This document shows positions 16,466-26,739 of a stretch of 64,000 nt of DNA, in pieces (positions within the stretch are counted from its first letter, which is position 1; every line of letters starts with the position of its first letter). The DNA is taken from contig NZ_JOCT01000017.1 in NCBI RefSeq assembly GCF_000717875.1, positions 62,001 through 126,000 on the forward strand, written 5' to 3'. Under the pieces are notes generated by a model that saw nothing but the letters and a program-made list of their open reading frames with translations, made no database searches and was not told where the DNA came from. The translations under genes and the position numbers were made by a program. Source of the stretch: Streptomyces sp. NRRL S-455. Its GTDB lineage: Bacteria > Actinomycetota > Actinomycetes > Streptomycetales > Streptomycetaceae.

Positions 16466-17443
16466 TCAGGCGCCGGCCCGGGCCGCCATGCGGGCTTTGC
16501 GGGCGGCCAGCTTCTCGTCGAACTTCGACGCCTCGGAGTCCAGGCCTCCCATGTACAGGCCGAGTTCCTCCTGTGCCTTGAGGCCCTCCGGGCCCAGGCC
16601 GTCGATCTCCATGACCTTCAGGAAGCGCAGCACGGGCTGGAGCACGTCGTCGTGGTGGATGCGCAGGTTGTAGACCTCGCCGATCGCCATCTGCGCGGCG
16701 GCCCGCTCGAAGCCGGGGATGCCGTGACCGGGCATCCGGAAGTTCACGACCACGTCCCGCACCGCCTGCATGGTCAGGTCGGGGGCGAGCTCGAAGGCCG
16801 CCTTCAGAAGGTTGCGGTAGAAGACCATGTGCAGGTTCTCGTCGGTCGCGATGCGGGCCAGCATGCGGTCGCAGACCGGGTCACCGGACTGGTGACCGGT
16901 GTTGCGGTGCGAGATGCGGGTGGCGAGCTCCTGGAAGGCGACGTAGGCGACCGAGTGCAGCATCGAGTGCCGGTTGTCCGACTCGAAGCCCTCGCTCATG
17001 TGCGCCATGCGGAACTGCTCCAGCTTGTCCGGGTCCACGGCGCGCGAGGTGAGCAGGTAGTCCCGCATCACGATGCCGTGCCGGCCCTCCTCGGCGGTCC
17101 AGCGGTGCACCCACGTGCCCCAGGCGCCGTCACGGCCGAAGAGCGAGGCGATCTCGTGGTGGTAGCTGGGCAGGTTGTCCTCGGTCAGAAGGTTGACGAC
17201 GAGCGCGATACGGCCGATCTCGGTGACCTTGGAGTGCTCCTTCTCCCAGGCCTCCCCGTCCTCGAAGAGGCCGGGGAAGTTGCGCCCGTCGCTCCACGGA
17301 ACGTACTCGTGCGGCATCCAGTCCTTCGCGACCTGCAGATGCCGGTTGAGTTCCTTCTCGACCACTTCCTCCAGGGCGTACAGCAGCTGAGCGTCGGTCC
17401 AGGCGCCGGCGGGGCTGCCGAGGTGGGGAGTGGTGATCGTCAT
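16466..17443 (-). CDS. Acyl-[ACP] desaturase (stearoyl-ACP delta-9 type)
   Basis: A 325-residue soluble di-iron desaturase. The two iron-binding motifs are TAEEGRHG (E-E-x-x-H) and ATDENLHM (D-E-N-L-H), with a further Glu in LTEDNLPSYH. The enzyme introduces a double bond into an acyl-ACP using oxygen and ferredoxin, adjusting membrane fluidity. The ATG (MTITTPHLGSP) is preceded by CTGGAGAG; an open extension to 17539 crosses the operator repeats and is rejected. The upstream region holds three evenly spaced palindromes, so control by a TetR-type lipid regulator is likely. Confidence 0.92.
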   Translation of the reverse strand: MTITTPHLGSPAGAWTDAQLLYALEEVVEKELNRHLQVAKDWMPHEYVPWSDGRNFPGLFEDGEAWEKEHSKVTEIGRIALVVNLLTEDNLPSYHHEIASLFGRDGAWGTWVHRWTAEEGRHGIVMRDYLLTSRAVDPDKLEQFRMAHMSEGFESDNRHSMLHSVAYVAFQELATRISHRNTGHQSGDPVCDRMLARIATDENLHMVFYRNLLKAAFELAPDLTMQAVRDVVVNFRMPGHGIPGFERAAAQMAIGEVYNLRIHHDDVLQPVLRFLKVMEIDGLGPEGLKAQEELGLYMGGLDSEASKFDEKLAARKARMAARAGA

Positions 17444-17483
17444 GGACTCTCCAGGGGACATACGTACGAGCGATGTGCGGAAA

Positions 17484-17529
17484 CCTACGGCATCGTAGGC
17501 TACGTCTCCGTAGGTTACGAGGCCGTAGG
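17484..17529. promoter_or_regulatory. Tandem operator array upstream of the desaturase
   Basis: CGTAGG occurs at 17494, 17509 and 17524, an exact 15-bp period. Each forms an inverted repeat with a preceding (C/T)TACG four bases away: CCTACG-GCAT-CGTAGG, CTACG-TCTC-CGTAG and TTACG-AGGC-CGTAG. The block is 41-86 bp before the desaturase start, in its promoter region. Confidence 0.65.
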
Positions 17530-17558
17530 TTAAGAGCACTGTAAAGGCCGCTGATCAG

Positions 17559-17589
17559 CCGGGGCGGCCGGACATGCCCGCCGCCCCGG
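17559..17589 (-). terminator. Terminator-like hairpin after ddaH
   Basis: CCGGGGCGG (17559-17567) pairs perfectly with CCGCCCCGG (17581-17589), about 44 bp past the ddaH stop and upstream of the desaturase. Confidence 0.5.
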
Positions 17590-17632
17590 GGAGCCGCAGG
17601 TGGAGGGCCGGAGGGGTCGTGCCGCTCACCGG

Positions 17633-18409
17633 TCAGGCGTACAGCTCACGCAGCCGCACCGAGAGGCATGTCACACATCCCTCGAGCTTCTCGAACTCGC
17701 TGATGTCCACGACGACCGGTTCGTAGCCGAGGTCCGCGAACAGGTCCGCGGTCTTCGGGGCGCTCGCCGCCATCAGCAGCTTGTCGCCGCCGAGCAGCAC
17801 GACATGGGCCCCGGCCTCCTCCGGCACCGGCAGGAAGCGCGCGAACAGCGACGGCGTGTCCATCTTCGGGATGTGCCCGATGACCGTCCCGTCCGGCAGC
17901 GCGGTGACCGCCGACTTCAGGTGCAGCACCTTGCTCACCGGCGCGGAGACCACCCGCGCGCCCAGCGGCTCGAACGCGGCGCGCAGCTGCCGGACGCCGG
18001 CGGCGTTGGTGCGCCCGCCGCGGCCCACGTACACGGTGTCACCGATCTTGAGCACGTCGCCGCCTTCCAGGGTGCCCGGCTCCCAGATCCAGTTCACCGA
18101 GCAGCCCAGACCGGCCACGGCCTCCTCGACCCCGGCGGTCTCGTCGCGCCGGGATTCGGCGCCCGGGCGCGTGATCAGTGCGACGTTCTTGTACATCACG
18201 ACCGTGTCCTCGACGAACACCGAGTCCGGACAGTCGTCGGCCGGGTCCACCTCGATGGTTTCCCAGCCGTGCGTACGCAGGGCCTCCACGTACGCCTCCC
18301 ACTGCTCGACCGCGAGCTCGGCGTCGACCCTCTCCCGCTCGATGTGTGTCACCAGCCCTTCGGCCAGACGGGGGCTGGGGCGGCGGACGAGGGCCTTCTT
18401 GCTGGGCAC
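17633..18409 (-). CDS. ddaH: Dimethylarginine dimethylaminohydrolase (DDAH)
   Basis: A 258-residue guanidino-group-modifying enzyme of the pentein fold. Key features are DSVFVEDTVVM, EGGDVLKIGDTVYVG, the catalytic His in KVLHLKS, and the C-terminal catalytic Cys in EGCVTCLSV. DDAH hydrolyses N-omega-methylated arginines to citrulline and methylamines; actinobacterial members are this length. Start GTG 18409. It stands alone between the DrrC-like gene and the desaturase, with its own terminator. Confidence 0.9.
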   Translation of the reverse strand: MPSKKALVRRPSPRLAEGLVTHIERERVDAELAVEQWEAYVEALRTHGWETIEVDPADDCPDSVFVEDTVVMYKNVALITRPGAESRRDETAGVEEAVAGLGCSVNWIWEPGTLEGGDVLKIGDTVYVGRGGRTNAAGVRQLRAAFEPLGARVVSAPVSKVLHLKSAVTALPDGTVIGHIPKMDTPSLFARFLPVPEEAGAHVVLLGGDKLLMAASAPKTADLFADLGYEPVVVDISEFEKLEGCVTCLSVRLRELYA

Positions 18410-18597
18410 GAGCGTGACTCCGTATTCGGATGGGAGGTGTCTGGACTACGCCGACGGAACCTCCGGGGTCGACCGGAACCCATCGGGCGTCGGCCGACCA
18501 TCATGCAGGGCGAGCCCTGGAGACGACACCCCCGGGGCAGGGGCGGAAGCGGCCGTACCCGAGCCGCCGGTCCCGCTCCCGGGGGCCGTCATGCCCG

Positions 18598-20901
<2,304 letters not shown>

Positions 20902-20911
20902 GCCACCGACG

Positions 20912-22537
20912 CTAGGCGGGAAACCCGACAGCCTCTGACGTGATTTCCCTGAGTTCTCCCTCCTCCAGCAGCAGCCAGCGCGTGATGCCGATGGACTCCA
21001 GGAACGGCAGGTCGTGACTGGCCACGATCAGCGCCCCCTCGTACGACTCCAGGGCCGTGGTCAGCTGCCGCACGCTCGACATGTCGAGATTGTTGGTCGG
21101 CTCGTCGAGCATGAGCAGCTGCGGAGCGGGCTCGGCCAGCATCAGCGCGGCCAGCGCCGCCCGGAAGCGCTCGCCGCCGGACAGCGTCGCCGCCTTCTGG
21201 TCGGCCCGGGCGCCCCGGAACAGGAAGCGGGCCAGCCGCGCCCGGATCCGGTTGTTGGTGGCACTCGGCGCGAACCGGGCCACGTTCTCGGCGACGGTCC
21301 GCTCCCCGTCCAGGATGTCGAGCCGCTGCGGCAGGAACCGCAGCGGGACGTGCGCCGTCACCTCGCCCGACTCCGCTTCCAGCTCCCCGGTGATCGTCCG
21401 CAGCAGCGTCGTCTTGCCCGCGCCGTTGCGCCCGATCAGCGCGACCCGCTCGGGGCCGCGCAGCTCGAAGCCGCCCTCCACCCGGGCGCCGTAGCGGAGC
21501 CCGAGATCCTGGAGGGTGAGGACGGTACGCCCCGGCGGCACGGCCGTGTACGGCAGTTCGACCCGGATCTCGTCGTCGTCCCGGACCGCCTCCACCGCCC
21601 CGTCCAGCCGCTCCTTGGCCTCGGCGAGCTTCTCCTCGTGCATGATCCGGTGCTTGCCCGCGGACTCCTGCGCCGCGCGCTTGCGCGCCCCCATGACGAT
21701 CTTCGGCTCGCGCTTCTGGTCCCACATCTTCTGCCCGTAGCGTTTGCGGCGGGCCAGCTTGACCTGGGCGTCGGCCAGTTCGCGTTTCTGTTTGCGGAAG
21801 TCCGCCTCGGCCACGCGCACCATGCGCTCGGCCGCCTCCTGCTCGATCGCGAGGGCCTCCTCGTAGTCGGAGTAGTTGCCGCCGTACCAGGTGATCTCCC
21901 CGGAGCGCAGGTCGGCGATCTGGTCGACGAGTTCCAGCAGTTCACGGTCGTGACTGACGACGACCATCACGCCCGGCCAGGACTGCACGGCCGCGTACAG
22001 CCGCCTGCGCGCGTACAGGTCGAGGTTGTTGGTCGGCTCGTCCAGCAGCAGCACGTCGGGCCGGCGAAGCAGCAACGCGGCCAAGCGCAGCAGGACGGAC
22101 TCGCCGCCCGACACCTCGCCGACGGTGCGGTCCAACCCGACGTGGCCGAGGCCGAGTTCGCCGAGGGTGGCCAGGGCGCGCTCCTCCACGTCCCAGTCGT
22201 CGCCGACGGTCTCGAAGTGTGCCTCGGACACCTCGCCCGCCTCGATGGCGTGCAGCGCGGCCCGCTGGGCGGCGATGCCGAGTGCCTCGTCGACGCGCAG
22301 GGTGGTGTCCAGCGTGACGTTCTGCGGGAGGCAGCCGACCTCGCCGGCGACGCGGACGGTGCCGTCGGCCGGTGCGAGCTCACCGGCGATCAGCTTCAAC
22401 AGGGTCGACTTTCCCGATCCGTTGACACCGACCAGGCCGGTCCGCCCCGGGCCGAAGGCGACGTCGAGGCCCTCGAAGACGGGGGTGCCGTCGGGCCAGG
22501 TGAAGGCGAGGGACGTGACGGTGACGGAAGTAGGCAT
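20912..22537 (-). CDS. ABC-F family ATPase (probable antibiotic resistance/ribosome protection)
   Basis: A 541-residue protein with two nucleotide-binding domains and no membrane segments: Walker A GVNGSGKST and GRNGAGKTT, signatures VSGGES and LSGGER, Walker B LLLDEPTNNLD and LMLDEPTNNLD. A charged coiled linker lies at about residues 215-300, the P-site tRNA interaction motif region of ABC-F factors. Members release ribosome-targeting antibiotics or assist translation. A long 5' leader with a consensus promoter precedes it, as in drug-inducible ABC-F genes, and a DrrC-like gene follows, supporting a resistance role. ATG 22537 is preceded by AAAGAGG. Confidence 0.88.
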   Translation of the reverse strand: MPTSVTVTSLAFTWPDGTPVFEGLDVAFGPGRTGLVGVNGSGKSTLLKLIAGELAPADGTVRVAGEVGCLPQNVTLDTTLRVDEALGIAAQRAALHAIEAGEVSEAHFETVGDDWDVEERALATLGELGLGHVGLDRTVGEVSGGESVLLRLAALLLRRPDVLLLDEPTNNLDLYARRRLYAAVQSWPGVMVVVSHDRELLELVDQIADLRSGEITWYGGNYSDYEEALAIEQEAAERMVRVAEADFRKQKRELADAQVKLARRKRYGQKMWDQKREPKIVMGARKRAAQESAGKHRIMHEEKLAEAKERLDGAVEAVRDDDEIRVELPYTAVPPGRTVLTLQDLGLRYGARVEGGFELRGPERVALIGRNGAGKTTLLRTITGELEAESGEVTAHVPLRFLPQRLDILDGERTVAENVARFAPSATNNRIRARLARFLFRGARADQKAATLSGGERFRAALAALMLAEPAPQLLMLDEPTNNLDMSSVRQLTTALESYEGALIVASHDLPFLESIGITRWLLLEEGELREITSEAVGFPA

Positions 22538-22684
22538 GCGGGCCTCTTTCGCGGTTGCTTGCGGTCAGGGGCAAACGCGTGTCGAGACACCTGCGACCAG
22601 GGGAGAGGGCTCCATGAGTACGTCACGGGCATGAGAAAAGCCCTGTACCGGAGGACGGCTCGGACGCCGAGGTCGCACGCAGCG

Positions 22685-22703
22685 CACCCACCTGATGTGG
22701 GTG
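22685..22703 (-). promoter_or_regulatory. Hairpin in the ABC-F leader
   Basis: CACCCAC (22685-22691) pairs with GTGGGTG (22697-22703), loop CTGAT. It lies inside the predicted 5' leader between promoter and ABC-F start, next to a second palindrome GACACGGTGTC, and is a candidate attenuation element. Confidence 0.4.
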
Positions 22704-22769
22704 ACACGGTGTCTCAGGACCTCAGACGAGCAACGTCCTTCTCCAATCGGCGGCAACAGGACCGGTGAA

Positions 22770-22798
22770 ACCGTAGAAGGGTGCGCGGAGCCTGTCAA
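22770..22798 (-). promoter_or_regulatory. Consensus promoter for the ABC-F gene
   Basis: Minus-strand -35 TTGACA (22798-22793) and -10 TACGGT (22775-22770) with exactly 17 bp between them, a good fit to the Streptomyces principal sigma (HrdB) consensus. Transcription would start near 22763, leaving a leader of roughly 225 nt before the ABC-F ATG. Confidence 0.7.
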
Positions 22799-22813
22799 CG
22801 AATTAACGGGAGA

Positions 22814-22844
22814 CCCACCGGCCGGTCCCTCCACGGCCGGTGGG
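22814..22844 (-). terminator. Terminator after ssgD
   Basis: CCCACCGGCC (22814-22823) pairs perfectly with GGCCGGTGGG (22835-22844), 12 bp past the ssgD stop and just before the ABC-F promoter. Confidence 0.7.
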
Positions 22845-22855
22845 GGCCGGTCAGC

Positions 22856-23272
22856 TCAGCACGCGTCCCGCATCAGTTCCGCCAGGTCGTGGTCCAGGTC
22901 CAGCTGGAGATGCTCCAGTCCGACCGGCACGAGCTCGCTCGTCGCCTCCAGGAACCGGCGCACCTCGCTCGAGCGGATGTGCACGACGGCGGTGCCCTCG
23001 GGGGCGTGGAACTCCAGCACCGTGCGGTCGTACCCGTACGGCCGCACCCGTACGTCGCCGTGGCCCTCCGCGTTCTTCAGACCGGCCGCGAGCAGCTCGC
23101 GCGAGAAGGTCCAGCAGACCTCGACGCCCTCCAGCGTGGCCGGGGCGGGGAAGGTCATACGGACGGCGAACGGGTCACGCCGGTCGTAGTGCAGCGTCGC
23201 GGGAATGCTCGGCATACGCGGCGCGGCGGCGACGAGGCGGGCCTCCACGGGCTGCTCGATGACGATGGACAA
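22856..23272 (-). CDS. ssgD: SsgA-like sporulation/cell-division protein
   Basis: A 138-residue SALP-family protein, unique to sporulating actinomycetes. Family landmarks are LHYDRRDPFAVRMTF, WTFSRELLAAGL, GDVRVRPY and VGLEHLQLDLD near the C-terminus. SALPs help place septa and peptidoglycan enzymes during sporulation. The start is a TTG at 23272 (LSIVIEQPV) with GGGAG before it; the frame stays open to 23362 but without homology. The symbol follows the S. coelicolor paralogue in this neighbourhood (SCO6722, ssgD), whose loss affects lateral wall thickness; assignment among paralogues is from memory of synteny. Confidence 0.85.
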   Translation of the reverse strand: MSIVIEQPVEARLVAAAPRMPSIPATLHYDRRDPFAVRMTFPAPATLEGVEVCWTFSRELLAAGLKNAEGHGDVRVRPYGYDRTVLEFHAPEGTAVVHIRSSEVRRFLEATSELVPVGLEHLQLDLDHDLAELMRDAC

Positions 23273-23373
23273 CGCCTTGCTCCCTTGTGACGGCTGGACG
23301 GACTTCCGGGCGTATGAGACCGGGGCACTGGAAGAGACGACGGAATGAGCCAATCCGTGCACACGAACTGCGA

Positions 23374-23387
23374 GTGACCTCTGTCAC
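23374..23387. promoter_or_regulatory. Crp-like binding motif upstream of ssgD
   Basis: GTGACCTCTGTCAC fits the GTG-N6-GNCAC pattern reported for Streptomyces Crp and is a perfect 5-4-5 inverted repeat, about 100 bp upstream of the ssgD TTG. The rest of the 301-bp gap 23273-23573 shows no gene, only this motif and the terminator of the DUF1996 gene. Confidence 0.4.
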
Positions 23388-23528
23388 CGCGTTCATGCAC
23401 GGGAGTGACATGACTCTCCTCGCGTGCCCTGGTACCGGTGGAAGGCGTTGTTCCGGCCGTGTGCGCCCAGTGGGCGGATGCCGACGTTGCCCAGCGCGGG
23501 GAGCAGCAGCGCGGGACTGATGTGGAGC

Positions 23529-23560
23529 GGGGCGGGCGCCGGCCGTACGCCGCCCGCCCC
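23529..23560 (-). terminator. Terminator after the DUF1996 gene
   Basis: GGGGCGGGCG (23529-23538) pairs with CGCCCGCCCC (23551-23560), a 10-bp perfect stem 13 bp past the DUF1996 stop. Confidence 0.65.
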
Positions 23561-23573
23561 ACGGTCCGTCAGG

Positions 23574-24986
23574 TCAGCTGCACCTGCGTCCGGTGTTGAT
23601 GCACTGCACCATCTTGTTCGTCAGCCGTGCGTCGAACACGTTGATGAAGTCCCCGTGGTCGGTGACGGGCTTGTGCGCCTGCTCGGGGAAGCCGTCCAGG
23701 GCGAAGAACGGACGGGTCTTGCCGTTGTCCTTGAGGCTTGGCGCGTCCACGTCGTACACCAGGCGCTGCACCAGCTGCGGGATGGCCTTGAAGCCGCTCG
23801 GGCACCGACCGCTCGCGTCGGCGAAGGCCACGTGCGCGCGGTGGTTGGCGCTGTCCGTGTTCCGGCCGTCCCAGCAGCTCTGGAACTTGAAGGTGCGTAC
23901 CACGTCTCTGCCGGACGGGCAGAGCGGGTACTTGTCCTTCAGTTGCACCTTGTTCTCGAAGCCGGTGCAGCTCCAGGAGGCGTTGGCGTTGGCCGTGCCG
24001 TTGGTGAACGCCTTGGCGTCACCGGTGATGACGCGCAGGAACTTCGGCATCGCCACCACCTTGCCGCGCGGGCTGCCCACGAAGTTCAGCGTGGCCGCCT
24101 TGGCGGTCAGGATCCGGCCGGTGTTGCCCTCGGCGCCGCCGCCCAGCTTGTCGGCGTCGAACTCCTTGGTGCCGTCGCGCAGCCGCAGCACCGGCCAGTA
24201 GTAGGTCGACTTGTCGCCCTGGTTGCGGCAACTGGTCTTGCCGGCCGCGAGGGTCTGGTCGCTGGCGAAGGCGTCGTTGGCCTGGTTGCCGACGTAGTCG
24301 TGCATGTGGTGAGCGCCGTTGGTGACGCCGGGCGCGACGATGACGTTGTCGGAGTTGTACAGCTTGTTGGCGTTGACGCCGCACTTGGTGGTGAAGACGC
24401 CGGTGGAGGCCGTGGCCGCTTTGCGGGGGGCGCGTACGTTGGGACGTACCTTGGTGATGTCCACGAAGTCGGCCGCGACGGGGCCGTTGCCGTTGCCGGC
24501 CTGACCGGCGTTGGTCTGGTTGCCGGTGGCGCGCAGCGTGCAGGCCGCCAGGGTGTCGAGTCCCTGCGGCTTGGCGGCGACCCGGCCGATGGCGATGGCG
24601 ATCCGGTCGATCGCCGCCTTCCGCTTGTCCTTCAGCGGATTGATGATCGCGTTCTGGGCGAAACCGGGGTCCTGCTGGATCGCCCGCTGGGAGGAGGCCA
24701 GGCGCTGGTAGGCCTCGGCCACCTGCTTGTCGAGCAGCGCCAGTTCCTTGTCGACCTGGGCGCGGGCCCGCGCCGGGACGGCCGTCAGCTTCTGGCCCAC
24801 GTCGGGACAGTCGATGGTGGAGGAGGCAGCCTTGGCCTGGTTCTGGGCTGCGCCCGGCGCGCCGGTCTCGTCGGCCGAGGCGTAGATGTTGGCCGCGACC
24901 AGTCCGCCGGCTCCCACGGCCAGCGCGGCCACCGCGCCCACCACCCGGCGGGCGGTTTTCGATCTCTTCCGCGTGTTGCGTCTCAT
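23574..24986 (-). CDS. Secreted DUF1996 domain protein
   Basis: A 470-residue exported protein. A basic N-terminus ([14 protein letters not shown]) and hydrophobic helix to about residue 32 form the signal peptide; an Ala/Gln-rich and charged stretch to about residue 190 has coiled-coil character. The rest is DUF1996 with [32 protein letters not shown] and a final CINTGRRC. The conserved His and Cys residues suggest a secreted enzyme, perhaps acting on polysaccharides, but its function is unknown to me. ATG 24986. The 295-bp region upstream (24987-25281) contains no gene and must hold its promoter and that of the divergent small gene. Confidence 0.85.
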   Translation of the reverse strand: MRRNTRKRSKTARRVVGAVAALAVGAGGLVAANIYASADETGAPGAAQNQAKAASSTIDCPDVGQKLTAVPARARAQVDKELALLDKQVAEAYQRLASSQRAIQQDPGFAQNAIINPLKDKRKAAIDRIAIAIGRVAAKPQGLDTLAACTLRATGNQTNAGQAGNGNGPVAADFVDITKVRPNVRAPRKAATASTGVFTTKCGVNANKLYNSDNVIVAPGVTNGAHHMHDYVGNQANDAFASDQTLAAGKTSCRNQGDKSTYYWPVLRLRDGTKEFDADKLGGGAEGNTGRILTAKAATLNFVGSPRGKVVAMPKFLRVITGDAKAFTNGTANANASWSCTGFENKVQLKDKYPLCPSGRDVVRTFKFQSCWDGRNTDSANHRAHVAFADASGRCPSGFKAIPQLVQRLVYDVDAPSLKDNGKTRPFFALDGFPEQAHKPVTDHGDFINVFDARLTNKMVQCINTGRRCS

Positions 24987-25281
24987 CAGGCCTCTCAGAG
25001 CATCTTGCGGAGCCGCTGGGGGCTTCCCGCACGGGAACCTCTCTGGGATACGGATGCGGGCACGGAATGTTCACCAGATGCGCGGATTCATGGATTTCTC
25101 TTGACCGCGACCGCTGCGGTGACATGCGCGGCGCCCCTGGCCGCACTGACCGCGCGGCACGGATGCTGGGCCGCCGGCGAGCAGGGGCGGGTGGCCCGCC
25201 TGGAGCAGTGAGCGAGCGGTACGCGGTGATGGTCGGCAGTGTGGGTACTCGTTCACCGAATGTGAAAGGGAGTGAGCGAGA

Positions 25282-25605
25282 ATGCCACGCGGTTCGAGCC
25301 CCAAGCGGGAGCGCCAGTACGAGCACATCAAGGAGAGTGCGAAGGACCGGGGCGAGAGCACCGGCCGCGCCAAGGAGATCGCCGCGCGGACGGTGAACAA
25401 GGAACGCGCCCGCTCCGGCGAGTCGAAGACGGCCAGCCGCACCTCCACGAAGGACATGTCGTCCGGCAAGCGCGGCGGGCAGCGGTCGGGGCAGGGCTCC
25501 CAGGGCCCCACCTACGACCAGCTGTACCAGGAGGCCAAGCGCAAGGGCGTCGAGGGCCGTTCCAACATGAACAAGAGCCAGCTGCAGCGCGCACTGGGCA
25601 AGTAA
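25282..25605 (+). CDS. Small basic protein, plasmid-stabilisation/Rho-N-like
   Basis: A 107-residue, strongly charged protein. The N-terminal half is Arg/Lys/Glu/Ser-rich and low-complexity (RERQYEHIKESAKDRGEST). The last 35 residues, GPTYDQLYQEAKRKGVEGRSNMNKSQLQRALGK in part, look like a Rho-N/SAP-type helix-extended-loop-helix that may bind nucleic acid. Streptomyces homologues are often labelled plasmid stabilisation protein without experimental proof. The ATG follows AAAGGGAG at ideal distance. A GGGTAC at 25243-25248 resembles a SigB-type -10, hinting at stress control, but the -35 is unclear. Confidence 0.75.
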   Translation: MPRGSSPKRERQYEHIKESAKDRGESTGRAKEIAARTVNKERARSGESKTASRTSTKDMSSGKRGGQRSGQGSQGPTYDQLYQEAKRKGVEGRSNMNKSQLQRALGK

Positions 25606-25620
25606 GGCGCACACCCTCCG

Positions 25621-25652
25621 AGGCCGGCGGGGCTCTCTGGTCCCGTCGGCCT
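25621..25652 (+). terminator. Terminator after the small basic gene
   Basis: AGGCCGGCGGG (25621-25631) pairs with CCCGTCGGCCT (25642-25652), an 11-bp stem with one G-U pair, loop of 10; located between the small basic gene and nfi. Confidence 0.6.
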
Positions 25653-25679
25653 TCGCACGGCCCGTAGGCTCAGGCCACC

Positions 25680-26378
25680 ATGACGACGACCGTACCCATC
25701 CCCGCCGGCTGGCCCGTGACCGAGGAACAGGCCCGTGCCGTCCAGGACGAACTGCGTGAGCGCGTGATCCTCGACGAACCGGGGCCGCCGCCCGGAACCG
25801 GCCATGTGACAGGCGTCGACGTCGCGTACGACGACGAACGGGACGTGGTCGCCGCGGCGGCGGTCGTCCTGGACGCGTCGAGTCTCGCCGTCGTCTCCGA
25901 GGCCACGGCGGTGGGCCGGGTCGCGTTCCCCTACGTACCCGGACTGCTCGCCTTCCGCGAGCTCCCCACGGTCCTCGCCGCCCTCGACGCCCTGCCGTGC
26001 CCGCCCGGCCTGGTGGTCTGCGACGGCTACGGCCGCGCCCACCCCCGCCGCTTCGGCCTCGCCAGCCACCTCGGCGTCCTGACGGGCCTGCCCACGATCG
26101 GCGTCGCGAAGAACCCGTTCACCTTCACCCACGACGACCCGGCCGCCCCGCGCGGCAGCACGTCGCCGCTGCTCGCCGGCACCGAGGAGGTCGGCCGTGC
26201 CCTGCGCACACGCGACGGCGTCAAGCCGGTCTTCGTCTCGGTAGGCCACCGCGTGACCCTGCCCGGCGCCTGCGCCCACACCCTGGCGCTCACCCCCGAG
26301 TACCGCCTCCCGGAGACCACGCGCCGGGCGGACGCGCTCTGCCGAGAGGCGCTCCGGCAGGCCTACTCCTCCGACTGA
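25680..26378 (+). CDS. nfi: Endonuclease V (deoxyinosine 3'-endonuclease)
   Basis: A 232-residue endonuclease V. The active-site Asp lies in GVDVAYDDE, followed by a Glu (VSEATA), the PYVPGLLAFRE motif that contacts the lesion, and VCDGYGRAHPRRFGLASHLG with the second metal Asp and a conserved His. It nicks the second bond 3' to deoxyinosine and so repairs deaminated adenine. Length is normal. ATG 25680. Its 3' end overlaps the convergent small gene by 16 bp. Confidence 0.92.
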   Translation: MTTTVPIPAGWPVTEEQARAVQDELRERVILDEPGPPPGTGHVTGVDVAYDDERDVVAAAAVVLDASSLAVVSEATAVGRVAFPYVPGLLAFRELPTVLAALDALPCPPGLVVCDGYGRAHPRRFGLASHLGVLTGLPTIGVAKNPFTFTHDDPAAPRGSTSPLLAGTEEVGRALRTRDGVKPVFVSVGHRVTLPGACAHTLALTPEYRLPETTRRADALCREALRQAYSSD

Positions 26379-26560
26379 TCGGCCACGCGCCAGCGCCCCA
26401 CCTCGCGGTACTCCGAGTCGTAGACGACCGAACCGTCACCCGGCCGGAGCGCGTAGTGGTGCAGATTGCCGCCCCAGTACCTGAGGATCCGGCCCAGCTC
26501 GCCCGCCGGATCGTTCGCCAACGCCGTGTCGTCCATGGTGACTTCGAGAAGGAACTTCAT
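26363..26560 (-). CDS. Conserved small protein of unknown function
   Basis: A 65-residue acidic protein (MKFLLEVTMDD...). It has no signal peptide or membrane segment. A short run GRILRYWGGNLHHYAL and a C-terminal half with a beta-strand pattern (GSVVYDSEYREVGRWRV) suggest a compact alpha/beta fold. I do not recognise the family beyond its look as a conserved actinobacterial small protein. It starts at ATG 26560 with GAAGG before it. That ribosome site lies inside a perfect 20-bp inverted repeat. It converges on and overlaps nfi by 16 bp, so each transcript is antisense to the other's end. Confidence 0.75.
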   Translation of the reverse strand: MKFLLEVTMDDTALANDPAGELGRILRYWGGNLHHYALRPGDGSVVYDSEYREVGRWRVADQSEE

Positions 26561-26562
26561 GC

Positions 26563-26582
26563 CTTCAATGGTTCCATTGAAG
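26563..26582 (-). promoter_or_regulatory. Perfect inverted repeat covering the ribosome site of the 65-aa gene
   Basis: Arms CTTCAATGG (26563-26571) and CCATTGAAG (26574-26582) separated by TT, ending 3 bp upstream of the ATG at 26560. It could be a repressor operator or an RNA hairpin that hides the GAAGG ribosome site. Confidence 0.6.
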
Positions 26583-26739
26583 TCCTTGTTGGCACTTTTG
26601 AAGCCATGGGCAGCATCGGAGGGCGAAAGGTCTCAAACGGGGGAGGAGCCCGCACGGGCCGGGGCGGCGCGATCTGAGTACCGGCTCTGAGTATCCGTAC
26701 GGATGCCCGGCCCCCACCCCCGTCGGCAGGCTGGGGCGC

